A stretch of DNA of 39,646 nt from Chitinophagaceae bacterium (GCA_947447005.1 CANFHO010000014.1:1-39646), one strand, 5' to 3'; shown: positions 26,468-36,338, counted from the first letter of the stretch. Notes: generated by a model not told the origin, from the letters alone. Made by a program: numbers and translations.

Positions 26468-27394
26468 TTATCCAATAAATGAAAGTGCTTTTATGATGGA
26501 TTCATACGTTTCTTCATCACTCAAAGCCTGACCATTGAAAGAAGATCCAATGATTTTTTCATAAAGCTCAATATATCTATTAGAGATCGATTGAATCCAT
26601 TCATCGCTCATTTCAGGAACTACTTGCCCATCTTTCCCCATGAAATTGTTTTGAATCAACCATTCACGAACAAATTCCTTGCTCAACTGAAGTTGTCGTT
26701 CTCCTTTTTCCTGCCTTTGATCAAATCCATCCGAATAAAAATATCTGGAAGAATCTGGTGTATGAATTTCATCCATCAAAACGATTTCTCCATTCAATTT
26801 TCCAAATTCATATTTGGTATCTGCCAGAATCAATCCTCTTTGTTTTGCCAACTCACATCCTTTTTGGAATAATGCCAAGGTGTATGCACACAACTGATCC
26901 CATTCTTCCTTGGTAGCCAATCCCTGACTTATAATCTGATCTGCAGAAATATCTTCATCATGACCTGCAGCTGCTTTGGTTGAAGGGGTAATGATGGGTG
27001 TGGGGAAAAAATCATTTTCCTTTAAGCCATCTGCTAATTCTACTCCACATAAAATCCTCGAGCCAGAATGATATGTTCTCCAGGCATGCCCAACTAAATT
27101 TCCTCTTACAACCATTTCAATTTTGAAAGGTTCACATTTGTGCCCAATTGACACATTTGGTGCAGGAACCTGCATCAACCAGTTCGGACATATTTCGGAA
27201 GTCTGATCTAACATATAGGATGCAATTTGATTCAAAACCTGACCTTTGAAAGGAATAGGCCTGGGCAAAATGACATCAAATGCAGATATTCTATTGGACG
27301 CAACCATCACTAAATACTTGTCTGAAATGGTATATACATCTCTTACCTTACCTGAATAAAAAGATGTTTGGCCTGGGAACTGGAATTGATTCAT
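26468..27394 (-). CDS. purC: SAICAR synthetase (purine biosynthesis)
   Basis: 308 aa. It joins CAIR and aspartate using ATP, step eight of IMP synthesis. Family motifs are SGKVRDVY (residues 14-21), RISAFDVILPRPIPFKGQVL, EMVVRGNLVGHAW and ADTKYEFGK with MDEIHTPDSSRY. The length and motif spelling match the longer yeast-like PurC class. The start at 27394 is only 4 bp after a perfect -7 box, so the mRNA may be leaderless. It is divergent from the TonB receptor gene at 27528. Confidence 0.95.
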   Translation of the reverse strand: MNQFQFPGQTSFYSGKVRDVYTISDKYLVMVASNRISAFDVILPRPIPFKGQVLNQIASYMLDQTSEICPNWLMQVPAPNVSIGHKCEPFKIEMVVRGNLVGHAWRTYHSGSRILCGVELADGLKENDFFPTPIITPSTKAAAGHDEDISADQIISQGLATKEEWDQLCAYTLALFQKGCELAKQRGLILADTKYEFGKLNGEIVLMDEIHTPDSSRYFYSDGFDQRQEKGERQLQLSKEFVREWLIQNNFMGKDGQVVPEMSDEWIQSISNRYIELYEKIIGSSFNGQALSDEETYESIIKALSFIG

Positions 27395-27398
27395 GTTG

Positions 27399-27429
27399 CA
27401 AAATTAGATCAGATGACCGATTTTGCCAA
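27399..27429 (-). promoter_or_regulatory. purC promoter, nearly leaderless
   Basis: On the minus strand: TTG at 27429-27427 (-33), a 20-bp spacer, and TAATTTTG at 27406-27399 (-7). Only 4 bases separate the -7 box from the ATG at 27394, so transcription should start at or within a few bases of the start codon. Confidence 0.65.
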
Positions 27430-27527
27430 TTTTAGAAGTCTAAAGAGATTTAGATTTCTTCATCTTAAATTTTTTTTTCATTATAACAATCCATAATTTG
27501 TTCAAAATTTGACCAAATTAATTGCTT

Positions 27528-30263
27528 ATGAAAAGATTAGCTTACAGCGCATTGCTGCTGTGCATGATGTTGCCAGCACTCGTAATGGCTCAATCAGTAA
27601 CTGTCTCAGGCCATATTAAGGCTGCTGGAGATGGAGAATCCTTGGCTTCCGTTTCAATTACAGTAAAGAATTCTTCAGTTGGTACTTTTACAGATCCCAA
27701 AGGTAATTTTAAACTGAATTTATCTTCAGGAACAAAATTTCCTATTACTATTATTGTTTCTTCACTTGGATTTGAACCCAAAGAAATTGCTGTAGCAAAC
27801 CCTGGAGCTATTTCTGAAGTTTCACTTCAAACAAGATCTACATTGGGTGATGAAGTAGTAGTTTCTGCAACAAAAACACCAACCAAAATTCTTGAATCAC
27901 CTGTTTCAATCGAAAGATTGAATACTGCTGCAATCAGAAATTTGCCTGCTACAGATTATTTTGACTTGGTTTCCAATTTGAAAGGAGTAGACATGGTTGC
28001 ATCCAGTTTGACTTTCAAAACCATCACTACCCGTGGTTTTTCAGGAAGTGGTAATACCAGGTTTACTCAAATTGTTGATGGAATGGATAATCAATCACCT
28101 GGTTTGAACTTCGCTGTAGGTAGCATCATCGGCTTAAGTGAGCTTGATGTTGACAATATGGAACTTCTTCAGGGTGCATCTTCTGCCTTGTATGGACCGG
28201 GTGGTATGAATGGTACTTTGTTGATTACCAGTAAAGATCCTTTTAAATATCAAGGACTTTCATTCCAGGCAAAAACTGGTTTTATGAACGTTGATAATAA
28301 ATTCAGATCACGTTCACCTTATACAAACTGGGATCTTCGCTATGCAAAGAAACTAAGCGACAGACTTGCGTTTAAAATTACAGGTGGTTTGATCAAAGCC
28401 AAAGACTGGCTTGCAGCAGACCAACGTAATGTTTTAAGGTCTGGTCCGTTTCTTGGAAAAATTATTCCCGGAACACGTACCACCGATCCTAACTATGATG
28501 GAATGAATACATATGGAGATGAGACCTCTATTGACTTGAACATGGTTTTGAATGGTATTGCAGGTCAGGCACCGTTTCTTGCCTCATATATTTCAACATT
28601 GACAGGAACTCCCAATATGGTTTCAAGAACAGGGTATACTGAAAAAGAGGTTATTAATCCTAATACAATCAATTTCAAACTCGGTGGTTCCTTAAACTAT
28701 AAGGTATCCAATTCCGTAGATCTTATCCTCTCATCTGTATGGGGTAGTGGTAATACCGTTTATACCGGAAGTGACCGTTATTCTTTATTAAATCTCAAGA
28801 TGGGACAATACAAGCTTGAGTTAAAGCATAAAAATTGGCTTGTACGTGCTTATACAACGATGGAAGATGCGGGTAATTCATATAATGCAACCATTACAAC
28901 CAGATTGTTCAATGAAGGTTGGAAGAACTCAACACAATGGTATACTGAATATGGCCAAGCTTATTTAAATGGTCTTTTACAAGGGATGACATCACCAGCT
29001 GCACACAATATGGCTCGCTCTGTTGCTGATATTGGTCGTCCTGTAGCTGGATCTGCTCAATTCAATCAAATTTACGATGCAGTAAGATCTAAGCCAATTT
29101 CACAGGGTGGAGGTAAGTTCATAGACAAAACAAGCCTAACTGTTTTAGATGGACAATATAATTTGAGTGAATTGTTTGACAATAAGGTTGATTTCCTTGT
29201 TGGCGGTAGCTTCAGAAGATTCTTATTGAACTCTCAAGGTACCTTGTTTGCAGACTCTGCAAATAAAATTCCAATTGTTGAGTATGGAGCATATGCTCAA
29301 TTGGGCAAATCAATGTTGAATGATTATTTAAGATTCACCTTCAGTATGAGATATGACAAGAATGAGAATTTTAAAGGAAGATTCACTCCAAGAGCTACTG
29401 CCTTGATTAAACTTGCAAAAGACAATCACTTGAGGGTTTCTTATCAAACAGCATATAGATTCCCATCAACACAACAGCAATGGATCAACCTCGTTGCTGG
29501 TGGTGCTATTTTGATTGGAGGTGTGCCTCAAATGAAGAATTTTTATAACTTCAATGGTAACCCAACATATTCAGTTGCAGCACTTGCTACTGGTCAGTTG
29601 AAAATCCAGAATTTTGATGACTTCAAGCCTGAATCTGTAACTTCTTATGAAGTTGGTTACAAAGGATTGGTTGCCAACAAGAAGCTCCTGATAGATGCTT
29701 ATGCCTATTGGGGAACATATCAGAATTTCATCACTCGTTTGTTGGTTGCACAATCCACTACGAGTTCTCCAAGCCCTGCAGATATTCTTGTAGCATCAAA
29801 AAGGAGAATTATTTCTGTTCCTGTGAATTCTCCAACCCAGGTTAAAACAAATGGTTGGGCTCTGGGTTTGGATTATAAGATCAGCAGAGGATTCTTTATC
29901 AATGGTAATTTTTCTTCAGATGTACTTGGATACGTTCCTAATGGATATATCACATATTTCAATGCCCCTAAATATAGATTCAATATAGGTTTTGGAAACA
30001 ATGGTATGGGTAAATCCAAGAAAGTTGGTTTCAACATCGTTTATCGTTGGCAAGATGCATTTGCATATCAGAGTGATCTTGCAAATGGTATTGTACCTTC
30101 TTATTCAACTTTGGATGCACAAATTTCATATAAGCTTCCAAAAATTAAGTCGGCTATCAGATTGGGTGCAACTAATCTAATGAACCAATATTATGTAACA
30201 GCATTGGCAAATCCATCCATTGGAGGACTTTACTATGTTTCATTTGGTTACAATATTTTCTAA
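27528..30263 (+). CDS. TonB-dependent outer-membrane receptor
   Basis: 911 aa from ATG 27528; a TTG two codons upstream (27522) is less likely. The signal peptide ends at VMAQ (about residue 22). A carboxypeptidase-regulatory-like domain follows (about 25-110, VTVSGHIKAAGDGESLASVS). Then comes the plug (DEVVVSATKTPTKILESPVS ... TTRGFSGSGN ... VDGMDNQSPG ... SALYGPGGMNGTLLI), then the 22-strand barrel ending in GLYYVSFGYNIF with the expected terminal Phe. There is no SusD gene next to it; a FAS1 lipoprotein gene follows after 37 bp. The substrate is unknown. Confidence 0.92.
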   Translation: MKRLAYSALLLCMMLPALVMAQSVTVSGHIKAAGDGESLASVSITVKNSSVGTFTDPKGNFKLNLSSGTKFPITIIVSSLGFEPKEIAVANPGAISEVSLQTRSTLGDEVVVSATKTPTKILESPVSIERLNTAAIRNLPATDYFDLVSNLKGVDMVASSLTFKTITTRGFSGSGNTRFTQIVDGMDNQSPGLNFAVGSIIGLSELDVDNMELLQGASSALYGPGGMNGTLLITSKDPFKYQGLSFQAKTGFMNVDNKFRSRSPYTNWDLRYAKKLSDRLAFKITGGLIKAKDWLAADQRNVLRSGPFLGKIIPGTRTTDPNYDGMNTYGDETSIDLNMVLNGIAGQAPFLASYISTLTGTPNMVSRTGYTEKEVINPNTINFKLGGSLNYKVSNSVDLILSSVWGSGNTVYTGSDRYSLLNLKMGQYKLELKHKNWLVRAYTTMEDAGNSYNATITTRLFNEGWKNSTQWYTEYGQAYLNGLLQGMTSPAAHNMARSVADIGRPVAGSAQFNQIYDAVRSKPISQGGGKFIDKTSLTVLDGQYNLSELFDNKVDFLVGGSFRRFLLNSQGTLFADSANKIPIVEYGAYAQLGKSMLNDYLRFTFSMRYDKNENFKGRFTPRATALIKLAKDNHLRVSYQTAYRFPSTQQQWINLVAGGAILIGGVPQMKNFYNFNGNPTYSVAALATGQLKIQNFDDFKPESVTSYEVGYKGLVANKKLLIDAYAYWGTYQNFITRLLVAQSTTSSPSPADILVASKRRIISVPVNSPTQVKTNGWALGLDYKISRGFFINGNFSSDVLGYVPNGYITYFNAPKYRFNIGFGNNGMGKSKKVGFNIVYRWQDAFAYQSDLANGIVPSYSTLDAQISYKLPKIKSAIRLGATNLMNQYYVTALANPSIGGLYYVSFGYNIF

Positions 30264-30300
30264 TTGCTATCCATTCAGTAAACGAAACAAAAAGAACAAC

Positions 30301-31353
30301 ATGAAAAAAATATTTAAAATATCACAAATGATTATGCCATTATCTTTTATGATTTTGGCCATCACCTCCTGTACCAAGGAGTTACCAGCACCTGAACCTA
30401 AATGGGTTGACCCCCAAATCGGAGCTACTGTAGCAGAAATCATCTCTGCAGATGCAAACTTCTCTATATTCAAATCAGCTGTAACCAAAGCTGGTATGTT
30501 AGATATGTTGGCTGATCGCACCAAAAACTTTACCGTTTTTGCTCCAAGTAATGCGGCTTTCATTGCTTCTGGTATTCCTCAAGCTGCCATTGATGCACTT
30601 CCTGCATCTACTGTGGCAAGCATTGTATGGTATCATATCATCCCAGGACAAAAGCTTTTCTCAGCGAATATTCCAACTACATTCCCGAATATTCAAATGC
30701 CTACAGCTTTCATATTCCCTGCTCCGAATACAAATCCATTGGTAAGATTCAACAACTTTCCTTCTAAAAGAGGAACAACAGTATATGTAAACAATATACC
30801 AATGACTGCTGTGGATAACAGTCCTGCCAATAGCAATGGTGTTATACATACAGCAGCAGCTGTACTTGCACCACCATCAACATCCCTGTGGCAAGCAATC
30901 AATGCAGATCCGAATTTGACATATCTTGTTGCTGCAATCAACGCTGCAGACGTTGGTGGAACACCAGGCTCCAGATTCCAGGATTATTTGGCCATACCAT
31001 ATGCTAATTTTACCCTTTTTGCACCAGCAGATGCTGCCTTCCAAGGATTGTTAGCATATTTGGGATTACCCGTAGCAACATCTTCTTTTGCATATTTGCC
31101 TAAGCAAACAGTACAAGGAATTGTTGCATACCATATTCTGATGAATAGAGCATTTTCTGTAAACCTGCCAACAGCAACAGGTGTTCCGACATTGTTGTCC
31201 GCTTCATTGCCAACTGCTCCATTGTTGACAATAGATGCTACACAAGGAGCTAAAGGTGCTAAAAATGCAACATACTCTGCTATTGTAACCAAGGATAAAC
31301 ATTCCTACAATGGAGTATATCACATCATTAATCAAGTTCTTCTTCCACTATAA
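30301..31353 (+). CDS. Fasciclin (FAS1)-domain lipoprotein
   Basis: 350 aa from ATG 30301; the longer upstream frame overlaps the receptor gene and is not needed. A lipoprotein signal ends at AITSC (Cys about residue 25). Two FAS1 repeats follow. The first is about residues 40-190, with NFTVFAPSNAAF, WYHIIPGQ and VIHTAAAVL. The second is about 195-350, with NFTLFAPADAAF, AYHILMNR and YHIINQVLLPL. FAS1 domains usually bind other proteins or glycans at the cell surface. Its position directly behind the receptor suggests an accessory surface lipoprotein. A hairpin terminator follows. Confidence 0.92.
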   Translation: MKKIFKISQMIMPLSFMILAITSCTKELPAPEPKWVDPQIGATVAEIISADANFSIFKSAVTKAGMLDMLADRTKNFTVFAPSNAAFIASGIPQAAIDALPASTVASIVWYHIIPGQKLFSANIPTTFPNIQMPTAFIFPAPNTNPLVRFNNFPSKRGTTVYVNNIPMTAVDNSPANSNGVIHTAAAVLAPPSTSLWQAINADPNLTYLVAAINAADVGGTPGSRFQDYLAIPYANFTLFAPADAAFQGLLAYLGLPVATSSFAYLPKQTVQGIVAYHILMNRAFSVNLPTATGVPTLLSASLPTAPLLTIDATQGAKGAKNATYSAIVTKDKHSYNGVYHIINQVLLPL

Positions 31354-31374
31354 AAGAATAAAACCTGATTCAAT

Positions 31375-31402
31375 AAAAAAGACCGGATTTCCGGTCTTTT
31401 TT
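31375..31402. terminator. Bidirectional terminator between FAS1 and ychF genes
   Basis: GACCGG and CCGGTC around an ATTT loop (31381-31396), extended by six A on the left and six T on the right, so it can work on both strands. It lies between two convergent stops. Confidence 0.85.
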
Positions 31403-31428
31403 ATTATAAATAATTGATTGTCATTTTA

Positions 31429-32529
31429 TTATACTGCAAACCTAAAGTGCATAATGTCTCCGTCCTGAACAAGATAATCCTTTCCTTGAACAGCCATTTT
31501 ACCTGCCTCTTTGCAAGCCGCTTCTGAACCCAATTCAACAAAATCGTTGTAACCAATTACTTCGGCCCTGATAAAACCTTTTTCAAAATCAGTGTGAATT
31601 ACAGCAGCAGCTTGAGGTGCCAACATGCCTTTTGTTATAGTCCAGGCTCTTACTTCCTGTACACCTGCAGTAAAATAGGTAGCAAGATTCAATAAGCGAT
31701 ATGTTGATTTAATCAGTCTCACAACGCCACTCTCAGACAACCCCAGATCTTCCAGGAACATGACCCTGTCCTCATAGCTTTCCATTACAGCAATATCACT
31801 TTCAATGGCTGCACTAACAAAAAGTATCTCTGCGTTTTCACTTTTAATCGCTTCCTTTACCTTTTCGGTGAATTCATTACCTGATACAACACTTTTTTCA
31901 TCTACATTACAAACATAAATTACAGGCTTCATTGTAAGCAAAAACATATCGTTGACATGCTTTTCCTTATCTTCTTTGGAAACTTCAAATGCTCTTGCAT
32001 TTTTACCTTGTTCCAAATGAGCTTTTAAGGATTTCAAAATATCGATAGCATTCAAAATTTCACGATCTCCGCCTTTTGACAATTTTTCGACCTTTGATAA
32101 CTTTTTTTCAACGCTGTCAAGATCTTTCAATTGAAGCTCAGTATCAATGACCTCTTTATCTCTTACTGGATTAACATCTCCATCCACATGAATAACATTG
32201 TCGTCAACGAAACATCTTAAAACATGTATGATTGCATCCGTACTTCTGATATTTCCTAAAAACTGATTTCCTAAACCTTCGCCTTTGCTAGCGCCTTTTA
32301 CCAAGCCAGCAATATCAACAATTTCAACGGTTGTTGGAACTACTCTTTGAGGCTTTACAAGCTTTTCAAGCTCTATTAACCTGTCGTCTGGTACGGTAAT
32401 AACACCCACATTGGGTTCAATGGTACAAAAGGGAAAATTTGCTGCCTGCGCTTTTGCATTGCTTAATGCGTTAAATAGGGTCGATTTTCCTACATTTGGT
32501 AATCCTACGATGCCTGCTTGTAAAGCCAT
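31429..32529 (-). CDS. ychF: Ribosome-associated P-loop ATPase YchF/OLA1
   Basis: 366 aa. The G1 loop is GLPNVGKST (residues 9-17) and G3 is DIAGLVKGASKGEGLG. G4 is NVDE at 208-211 in place of NKxD, the NxxE form that makes YchF prefer ATP to GTP. The middle is a coiled-coil insert (about 130-190). The C-terminal TGS domain contains TYFTAGVQEVRAWTI, HTDFEKGFIRAEV and KDYLVQDGDIMHFRF. It binds ribosomes and is linked to stress responses. The gene is divergent from spmAB and has a -7 box 19 bp upstream. Confidence 0.96.
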   Translation of the reverse strand: MALQAGIVGLPNVGKSTLFNALSNAKAQAANFPFCTIEPNVGVITVPDDRLIELEKLVKPQRVVPTTVEIVDIAGLVKGASKGEGLGNQFLGNIRSTDAIIHVLRCFVDDNVIHVDGDVNPVRDKEVIDTELQLKDLDSVEKKLSKVEKLSKGGDREILNAIDILKSLKAHLEQGKNARAFEVSKEDKEKHVNDMFLLTMKPVIYVCNVDEKSVVSGNEFTEKVKEAIKSENAEILFVSAAIESDIAVMESYEDRVMFLEDLGLSESGVVRLIKSTYRLLNLATYFTAGVQEVRAWTITKGMLAPQAAAVIHTDFEKGFIRAEVIGYNDFVELGSEAACKEAGKMAVQGKDYLVQDGDIMHFRFAV

Positions 32530-32548
32530 ACTATTGTTTTTTGCGCTG

Positions 32549-32556
32549 CAAAGATA
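32549..32556 (-). promoter_or_regulatory. -7 element of ychF
   Basis: On the minus strand this is TATCTTTG, a perfect TAnnTTTG, 19 bp before the ATG at 32529. A TTG 16 bp further upstream is closer than the usual 19-21 bp. Confidence 0.5.
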
Positions 32557-32612
32557 ATATGATTGGACCGATCAAGATGGTGTTTATTCAATCCTTGCTA
32601 AAATACCTTTTC

Positions 32613-33854
32613 ATGGCGCTGAATTTCATCTGGTTCGCTTTTTTCATTCTTGCTTTTATCATTGCTCTGTTCAAGTGGTTGGTCACTGGAGATATAATGA
32701 TTTTTAAAACCATTACGGATGGAATTTTTAAATCTGCAGGGGATAGTGTTGACCTGTCTTTCAAGTTGATTGGTATCATGACCCTTTTCTTGGGTTTTAT
32801 GAAGATTGGTGAAAAGGCTGGAGCCATTCGATTCATGTCGCGTATTGTTGGACCTTTTTTTAGTAAACTTTTTCCTGATGTCCCAAAGAATCACCCCGCA
32901 ATGGGCCATATGATGATGAATTTTTCTGCAAACTTGTTGGGACTGGATAATGCTGCTACCCCTTTTGGTTTAAAAGCCATGGAAAGTCTTCAATCGCTCA
33001 ATCCTGATAAGGAGACTGCCAGCAATGCACAAATCATGTTTCTGGTATTACATGCATCAGGACTTACATTAATTCCAATAAGCATCATTGCCATTCGGGC
33101 TTCTGTAACACCACCTTCAGCCAATCCTACAGATATTTTTATACCATGCATGATTGCCACTTTCGCTGCAACATTTGCTGCACTCATTATTATTTCCTTC
33201 AAACAAAAGATTCGATTATTTCAACCCGTCGTTTTGTCATGGATCTTAGGTATATCAATTGTGATAGGAGCTTTAATCACCTATCTGAAAGTATTTCTGG
33301 ACCAGGCTGGTATTGAAAGATTTTCTACCATATTAAGCAATGGACTCATCTTACTCATTTTCCTGGGTTTTCTTACGGGTGGTATTTACAAAAAAGTGAA
33401 TGTTTTTGAGTCCTTCATCGAAGGAGCGAAAGGAGGATTTGACGTGGCCATTAAAATAATTCCTTATTTAGTAGCAATGTTGGTGGCTATCAGTGTACTT
33501 AGAAGTTCTGGGGCATTTGAAATGATTACAAATGGTGTTTCCTCTGTTTTTTCATCACTGGGGATGGATACACAATTCGTTGCAGCTTTACCCACCGCAC
33601 TCATGAAACCCCTTAGTGGCAGTGGTTCACGTGCCATGATGGTTGATACCATGTCCCGTTATGGTGCTGATTCATTTGCAGGTAGGCTCTCTGCTGTTTT
33701 TCAAGGCAGCAGTGATACTACGTTTTATGTGGTTGCAGTTTATTTCGGCTCTGTTGGAATTAAAAATACCAGGTACGCCATCGCAAGTATGTTATTGGCT
33801 GATTTAGTAGGTATCATCTCAGCTATTTTGATAGCATATATGTTTTTTGGTTAA
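32613..33854 (+). CDS. Fused SpmA-SpmB nucleoside-recognition membrane protein
   Basis: 413 aa from ATG 32613, where the SpmA-like start MALNFIWFAFFILAF begins; upstream in-frame ATGs at 32559 and 32577 are less likely. The first half matches SpmA (KIGEKAGAIRFMSR, NFSANLLGLDNAATPFGLKA). The second half matches SpmB (GAKGGFDVAIKIIPYLVAML, GSSDTTFYVVAVYFGSVG). Both halves carry the Gate/nucleoside-recognition pattern and many membrane helices. In Bacillus the two are separate spore-maturation genes; in Bacteroidota a fused gene is common and the role is unknown, probably transport. folB follows 12 bp downstream. Confidence 0.9.
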   Translation: MALNFIWFAFFILAFIIALFKWLVTGDIMIFKTITDGIFKSAGDSVDLSFKLIGIMTLFLGFMKIGEKAGAIRFMSRIVGPFFSKLFPDVPKNHPAMGHMMMNFSANLLGLDNAATPFGLKAMESLQSLNPDKETASNAQIMFLVLHASGLTLIPISIIAIRASVTPPSANPTDIFIPCMIATFAATFAALIIISFKQKIRLFQPVVLSWILGISIVIGALITYLKVFLDQAGIERFSTILSNGLILLIFLGFLTGGIYKKVNVFESFIEGAKGGFDVAIKIIPYLVAMLVAISVLRSSGAFEMITNGVSSVFSSLGMDTQFVAALPTALMKPLSGSGSRAMMVDTMSRYGADSFAGRLSAVFQGSSDTTFYVVAVYFGSVGIKNTRYAIASMLLADLVGIISAILIAYMFFG

Positions 33855-33866
33855 TCAATATACAAA

Positions 33867-34229
33867 ATGGAACTAAAGATTCACTTAAAGGACATTAGAT
33901 TATATGGATATCATGGAGTACATCCGTTGGAGAAACAAGTGGGAATTGAATTTATCATTGATATAAACATTATAATCCACAGGAATCAGGCAACTTTTCT
34001 ATTAACAGATACCATTGATTACGAATCAATATTTTTACTTTTAAAGGAAGAATTCATCAAAACAGAATCCTTGTTAGAAAATTTGGCAAACAGAATCATT
34101 CATAGAATTCATACTGATTTCCCTTCAACCCAAGCTGTTGATATTTCCATCATGAAAGTAGGAGCGCCCATTACTAATTTTCAAGGTAAAGTTGGTATAT
34201 CCATTTCTAAGACCTTTTATCAAGTATAA
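33867..34229 (+). CDS. folB: Dihydroneopterin aldolase
   Basis: 120 aa, the standard length. It cleaves dihydroneopterin to hydroxymethyl-dihydropterin in folate synthesis. Catalytic and binding residues are visible: YGYHGVHPLE with E22, DYESIF, the pterin-anchoring E71 in LLENLANRI, and K97 in IMKVGAPI. It is 12 bp after spmAB and probably co-transcribed. The next gene's true start is 78 bp downstream. Confidence 0.92.
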   Translation: MELKIHLKDIRLYGYHGVHPLEKQVGIEFIIDINIIIHRNQATFLLTDTIDYESIFLLLKEEFIKTESLLENLANRIIHRIHTDFPSTQAVDISIMKVGAPITNFQGKVGISISKTFYQV

Positions 34230-34307
34230 ATGAATTTTCATCGATTAAAGTTTAAATTGCCCATCGGAATTTTTTTTAAATATCATCTAATACAGAAATC
34301 AATCACC

Positions 34308-36293
34308 ATGAAAAAGATTTTTTCAGTTTTATTTTTATCATGTTTTGTTTTAGTGTCATTTGCGCAAGACACCAAAACTGTCGTGTCGAAATACGACCCC
34401 AATGAATTGTTTAATCCTCTATTCTATAAATCGTATGGAAATACGATCAGAACTGGAATGGGTGAGCCCGGTAAAGATTATTGGCAAAACAGAGCTGATT
34501 ATTCAATCAAGGCTGAGTTGAATGATAAGACAAATGAAGTAAAAGGCTCAGTTGTTTTAAGCTATACAAATAACAGTCCGCATCAATTGGATTTCCTTTG
34601 GTTTCAATTGGATCAAAATCTGTTTAATTCAAATTCTAGAGGATTTGCCAAACTTCCAGCAACTGGAAATAGTCGCTATGGAAATGCAAAAACAGTTTTT
34701 GAGGGTGGATATAAACTCGCATCTGTAAAAATCCTAAGCACTGTGGCAGGGAAAACAATTGAGACAGAAGTAACACCAAATGTTGTTGAAACAAGAATGC
34801 GCGTTGATTTGCCTAAAACACTTGCAGCCAATGGAGGTAAGATATCTGTTAAAGTAGATTATTCTTATACGGTTCCTGATTATGGAGCTGACAGAACAGG
34901 TGTGCTTGCAAATCCTGATGGAAAGATTTTTGCGATTGCACAATGGTATCCAAGAGTTTGTGTTTTTGATGATATTCAAGGATGGAATACACTGCCCTAT
35001 TTAGGAGCAAGCGAATTCTATCTTGAATATGGTAATATTGATGTTAGCATTACAGCACCAAGTTCGCATGTGGTTGTAGCATCTGGAGAGTTGTTGAATC
35101 CTGCAGAAGTGTTGACCAAAACCCAATTAGATCGCTATAACAAAGCAAAAAGCAGTGAAACCACTGTTATGATCAGGTCCAAGGAAGATGTAAGGGATAG
35201 CTCTACAAGAGTTCAAAAACCAACATTGACATGGAAATTTAAAATTCTCAATGCACGTGATTTCGCATGGGCATCTTCTTCTTCTTTTATATGGGATGCT
35301 GCCAGGATCAATCTTCCAAGTGGTAAAAAATCACTTGCACAATCTGTATATCCAATCAGCTCTGATGGTAAGGATGCATGGGGTAGGGCAACGGAATTTA
35401 CAAAAGGTAGCATTGAAAATTATTCCAAAAGATGGTTTGAATTTCCTTATCCTGCAGCAAGCAACGTTGCTAGTAATATAGGAGGTATGGAATATCCAGG
35501 TATCGTATTCTGTAGTTCAAGATCTAAAAACGCTTCACTTTGGGGTGTTACAGACCATGAATTCGGACATACCTGGTTTCCAATGATTGTTGGAAGCAAT
35601 GAAAGGAAATACGGATGGATGGATGAAGGGTTCAATACCTTTATCAATGACATCGCAGAAAAGGATTTTAACAATGGTGAGTTTGCTTCAAAACGTGGAA
35701 GCGATGCACATGCCATGTCTAAATTTATGTTCAGTGATAGGTCTGAGTCTATAATGAAAACACCCGATGCATTGAAGGAAGCCAATATTGGTTTATCACT
35801 TTATATGAAACCTGGTGCAGCATTAACATTGCTTCGTGAACAAATAGTAGGTGAAAAATTATTTGATGCTGCTTTCAAGAAATATATCCGTGACTGGGCA
35901 TTCAAACATCCATCTCCATGGGATTTCTTCCATAGCATGGAAAATGGTGTAGGTGAAGATCTGGGATGGTTCTGGAAAGGAATGTTCTTGGAAAACTGGA
36001 GATTGGATCAAGGAATTTCTAAAGTTGAATATATTTCCAACAATGCATCCAATGGTGCATTGGTTACAATCGATAACATGGAAAAAATGGCTATGCCAGT
36101 TATCTTGGCTTATGAAACCAAATCAGGCGTGAAAGGAACGGTTAGGCTTCCTGTTGAAATTTGGCAGAATACAAGCAGCTTCAAAGTTAAAATACCTGTT
36201 CAGGAAGAATTGGCTTCGCTATCCCTCGATCCTGGAAAAGTATTCCCTGACTTTAATAGTGAAAATGATACTTGGACAGCGCCTAAACAGTAA
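34308..36293 (+). CDS. Secreted M1-family metallopeptidase
   Basis: 661 aa from ATG 34308 ([20 protein letters not shown], a clean signal peptide); the ATG at 34230 would put 26 unlikely residues in front. The zinc site HEFGH is at 417-421, with the third ligand E440 18 residues on ([10 protein letters not shown]), the HEXXH-X18-E pattern of M1 aminopeptidases. The GXMEN-like exopeptidase motif is NIGGMEYPG (about 391). An N-terminal beta domain binds the chain, and the C-terminal helical part is short. It is a periplasmic or secreted peptidase and probably removes N-terminal residues from peptides. Confidence 0.92.
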   Translation: MKKIFSVLFLSCFVLVSFAQDTKTVVSKYDPNELFNPLFYKSYGNTIRTGMGEPGKDYWQNRADYSIKAELNDKTNEVKGSVVLSYTNNSPHQLDFLWFQLDQNLFNSNSRGFAKLPATGNSRYGNAKTVFEGGYKLASVKILSTVAGKTIETEVTPNVVETRMRVDLPKTLAANGGKISVKVDYSYTVPDYGADRTGVLANPDGKIFAIAQWYPRVCVFDDIQGWNTLPYLGASEFYLEYGNIDVSITAPSSHVVVASGELLNPAEVLTKTQLDRYNKAKSSETTVMIRSKEDVRDSSTRVQKPTLTWKFKILNARDFAWASSSSFIWDAARINLPSGKKSLAQSVYPISSDGKDAWGRATEFTKGSIENYSKRWFEFPYPAASNVASNIGGMEYPGIVFCSSRSKNASLWGVTDHEFGHTWFPMIVGSNERKYGWMDEGFNTFINDIAEKDFNNGEFASKRGSDAHAMSKFMFSDRSESIMKTPDALKEANIGLSLYMKPGAALTLLREQIVGEKLFDAAFKKYIRDWAFKHPSPWDFFHSMENGVGEDLGWFWKGMFLENWRLDQGISKVEYISNNASNGALVTIDNMEKMAMPVILAYETKSGVKGTVRLPVEIWQNTSSFKVKIPVQEELASLSLDPGKVFPDFNSENDTWTAPKQ

Positions 36294-36304
36294 TAAATAG
36301 GGTT

Positions 36305-36338
36305 AAAATGGAGAAAAATTTGATTTTTTCCCCATTTT
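36305..36338. terminator. Long inverted repeat overlapping the rpmI promoter, possible terminator or operator
   Basis: AAAATGG at 36305-36311 pairs with CCATTTT at 36332-36338. After one mismatch (A36312/C36331), GAAAAA pairs with TTTTTC (36313-36318 and 36325-36330). The loop is six bases and contains the -33 TTTG. It begins 12 bp after the M1 peptidase stop. It could terminate that transcript or control the rpmI promoter. Confidence 0.5.

Noticed and set aside
27522-27527. TTG start for the TonB receptor
   Set aside because: The ATG at 27528 gives a normal signal peptide (MKRLAYSALL) and is the more usual codon.
32496-32612. Upstream extension of spmAB into ychF
   Set aside because: It overlaps the ychF coding start and promoter; the SpmA-type N-terminus starts at 32613.
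34230-34307. Upstream start of the M1 peptidase at 34230
   Set aside because: The 26 extra residues would precede a complete signal peptide that begins at 34308.
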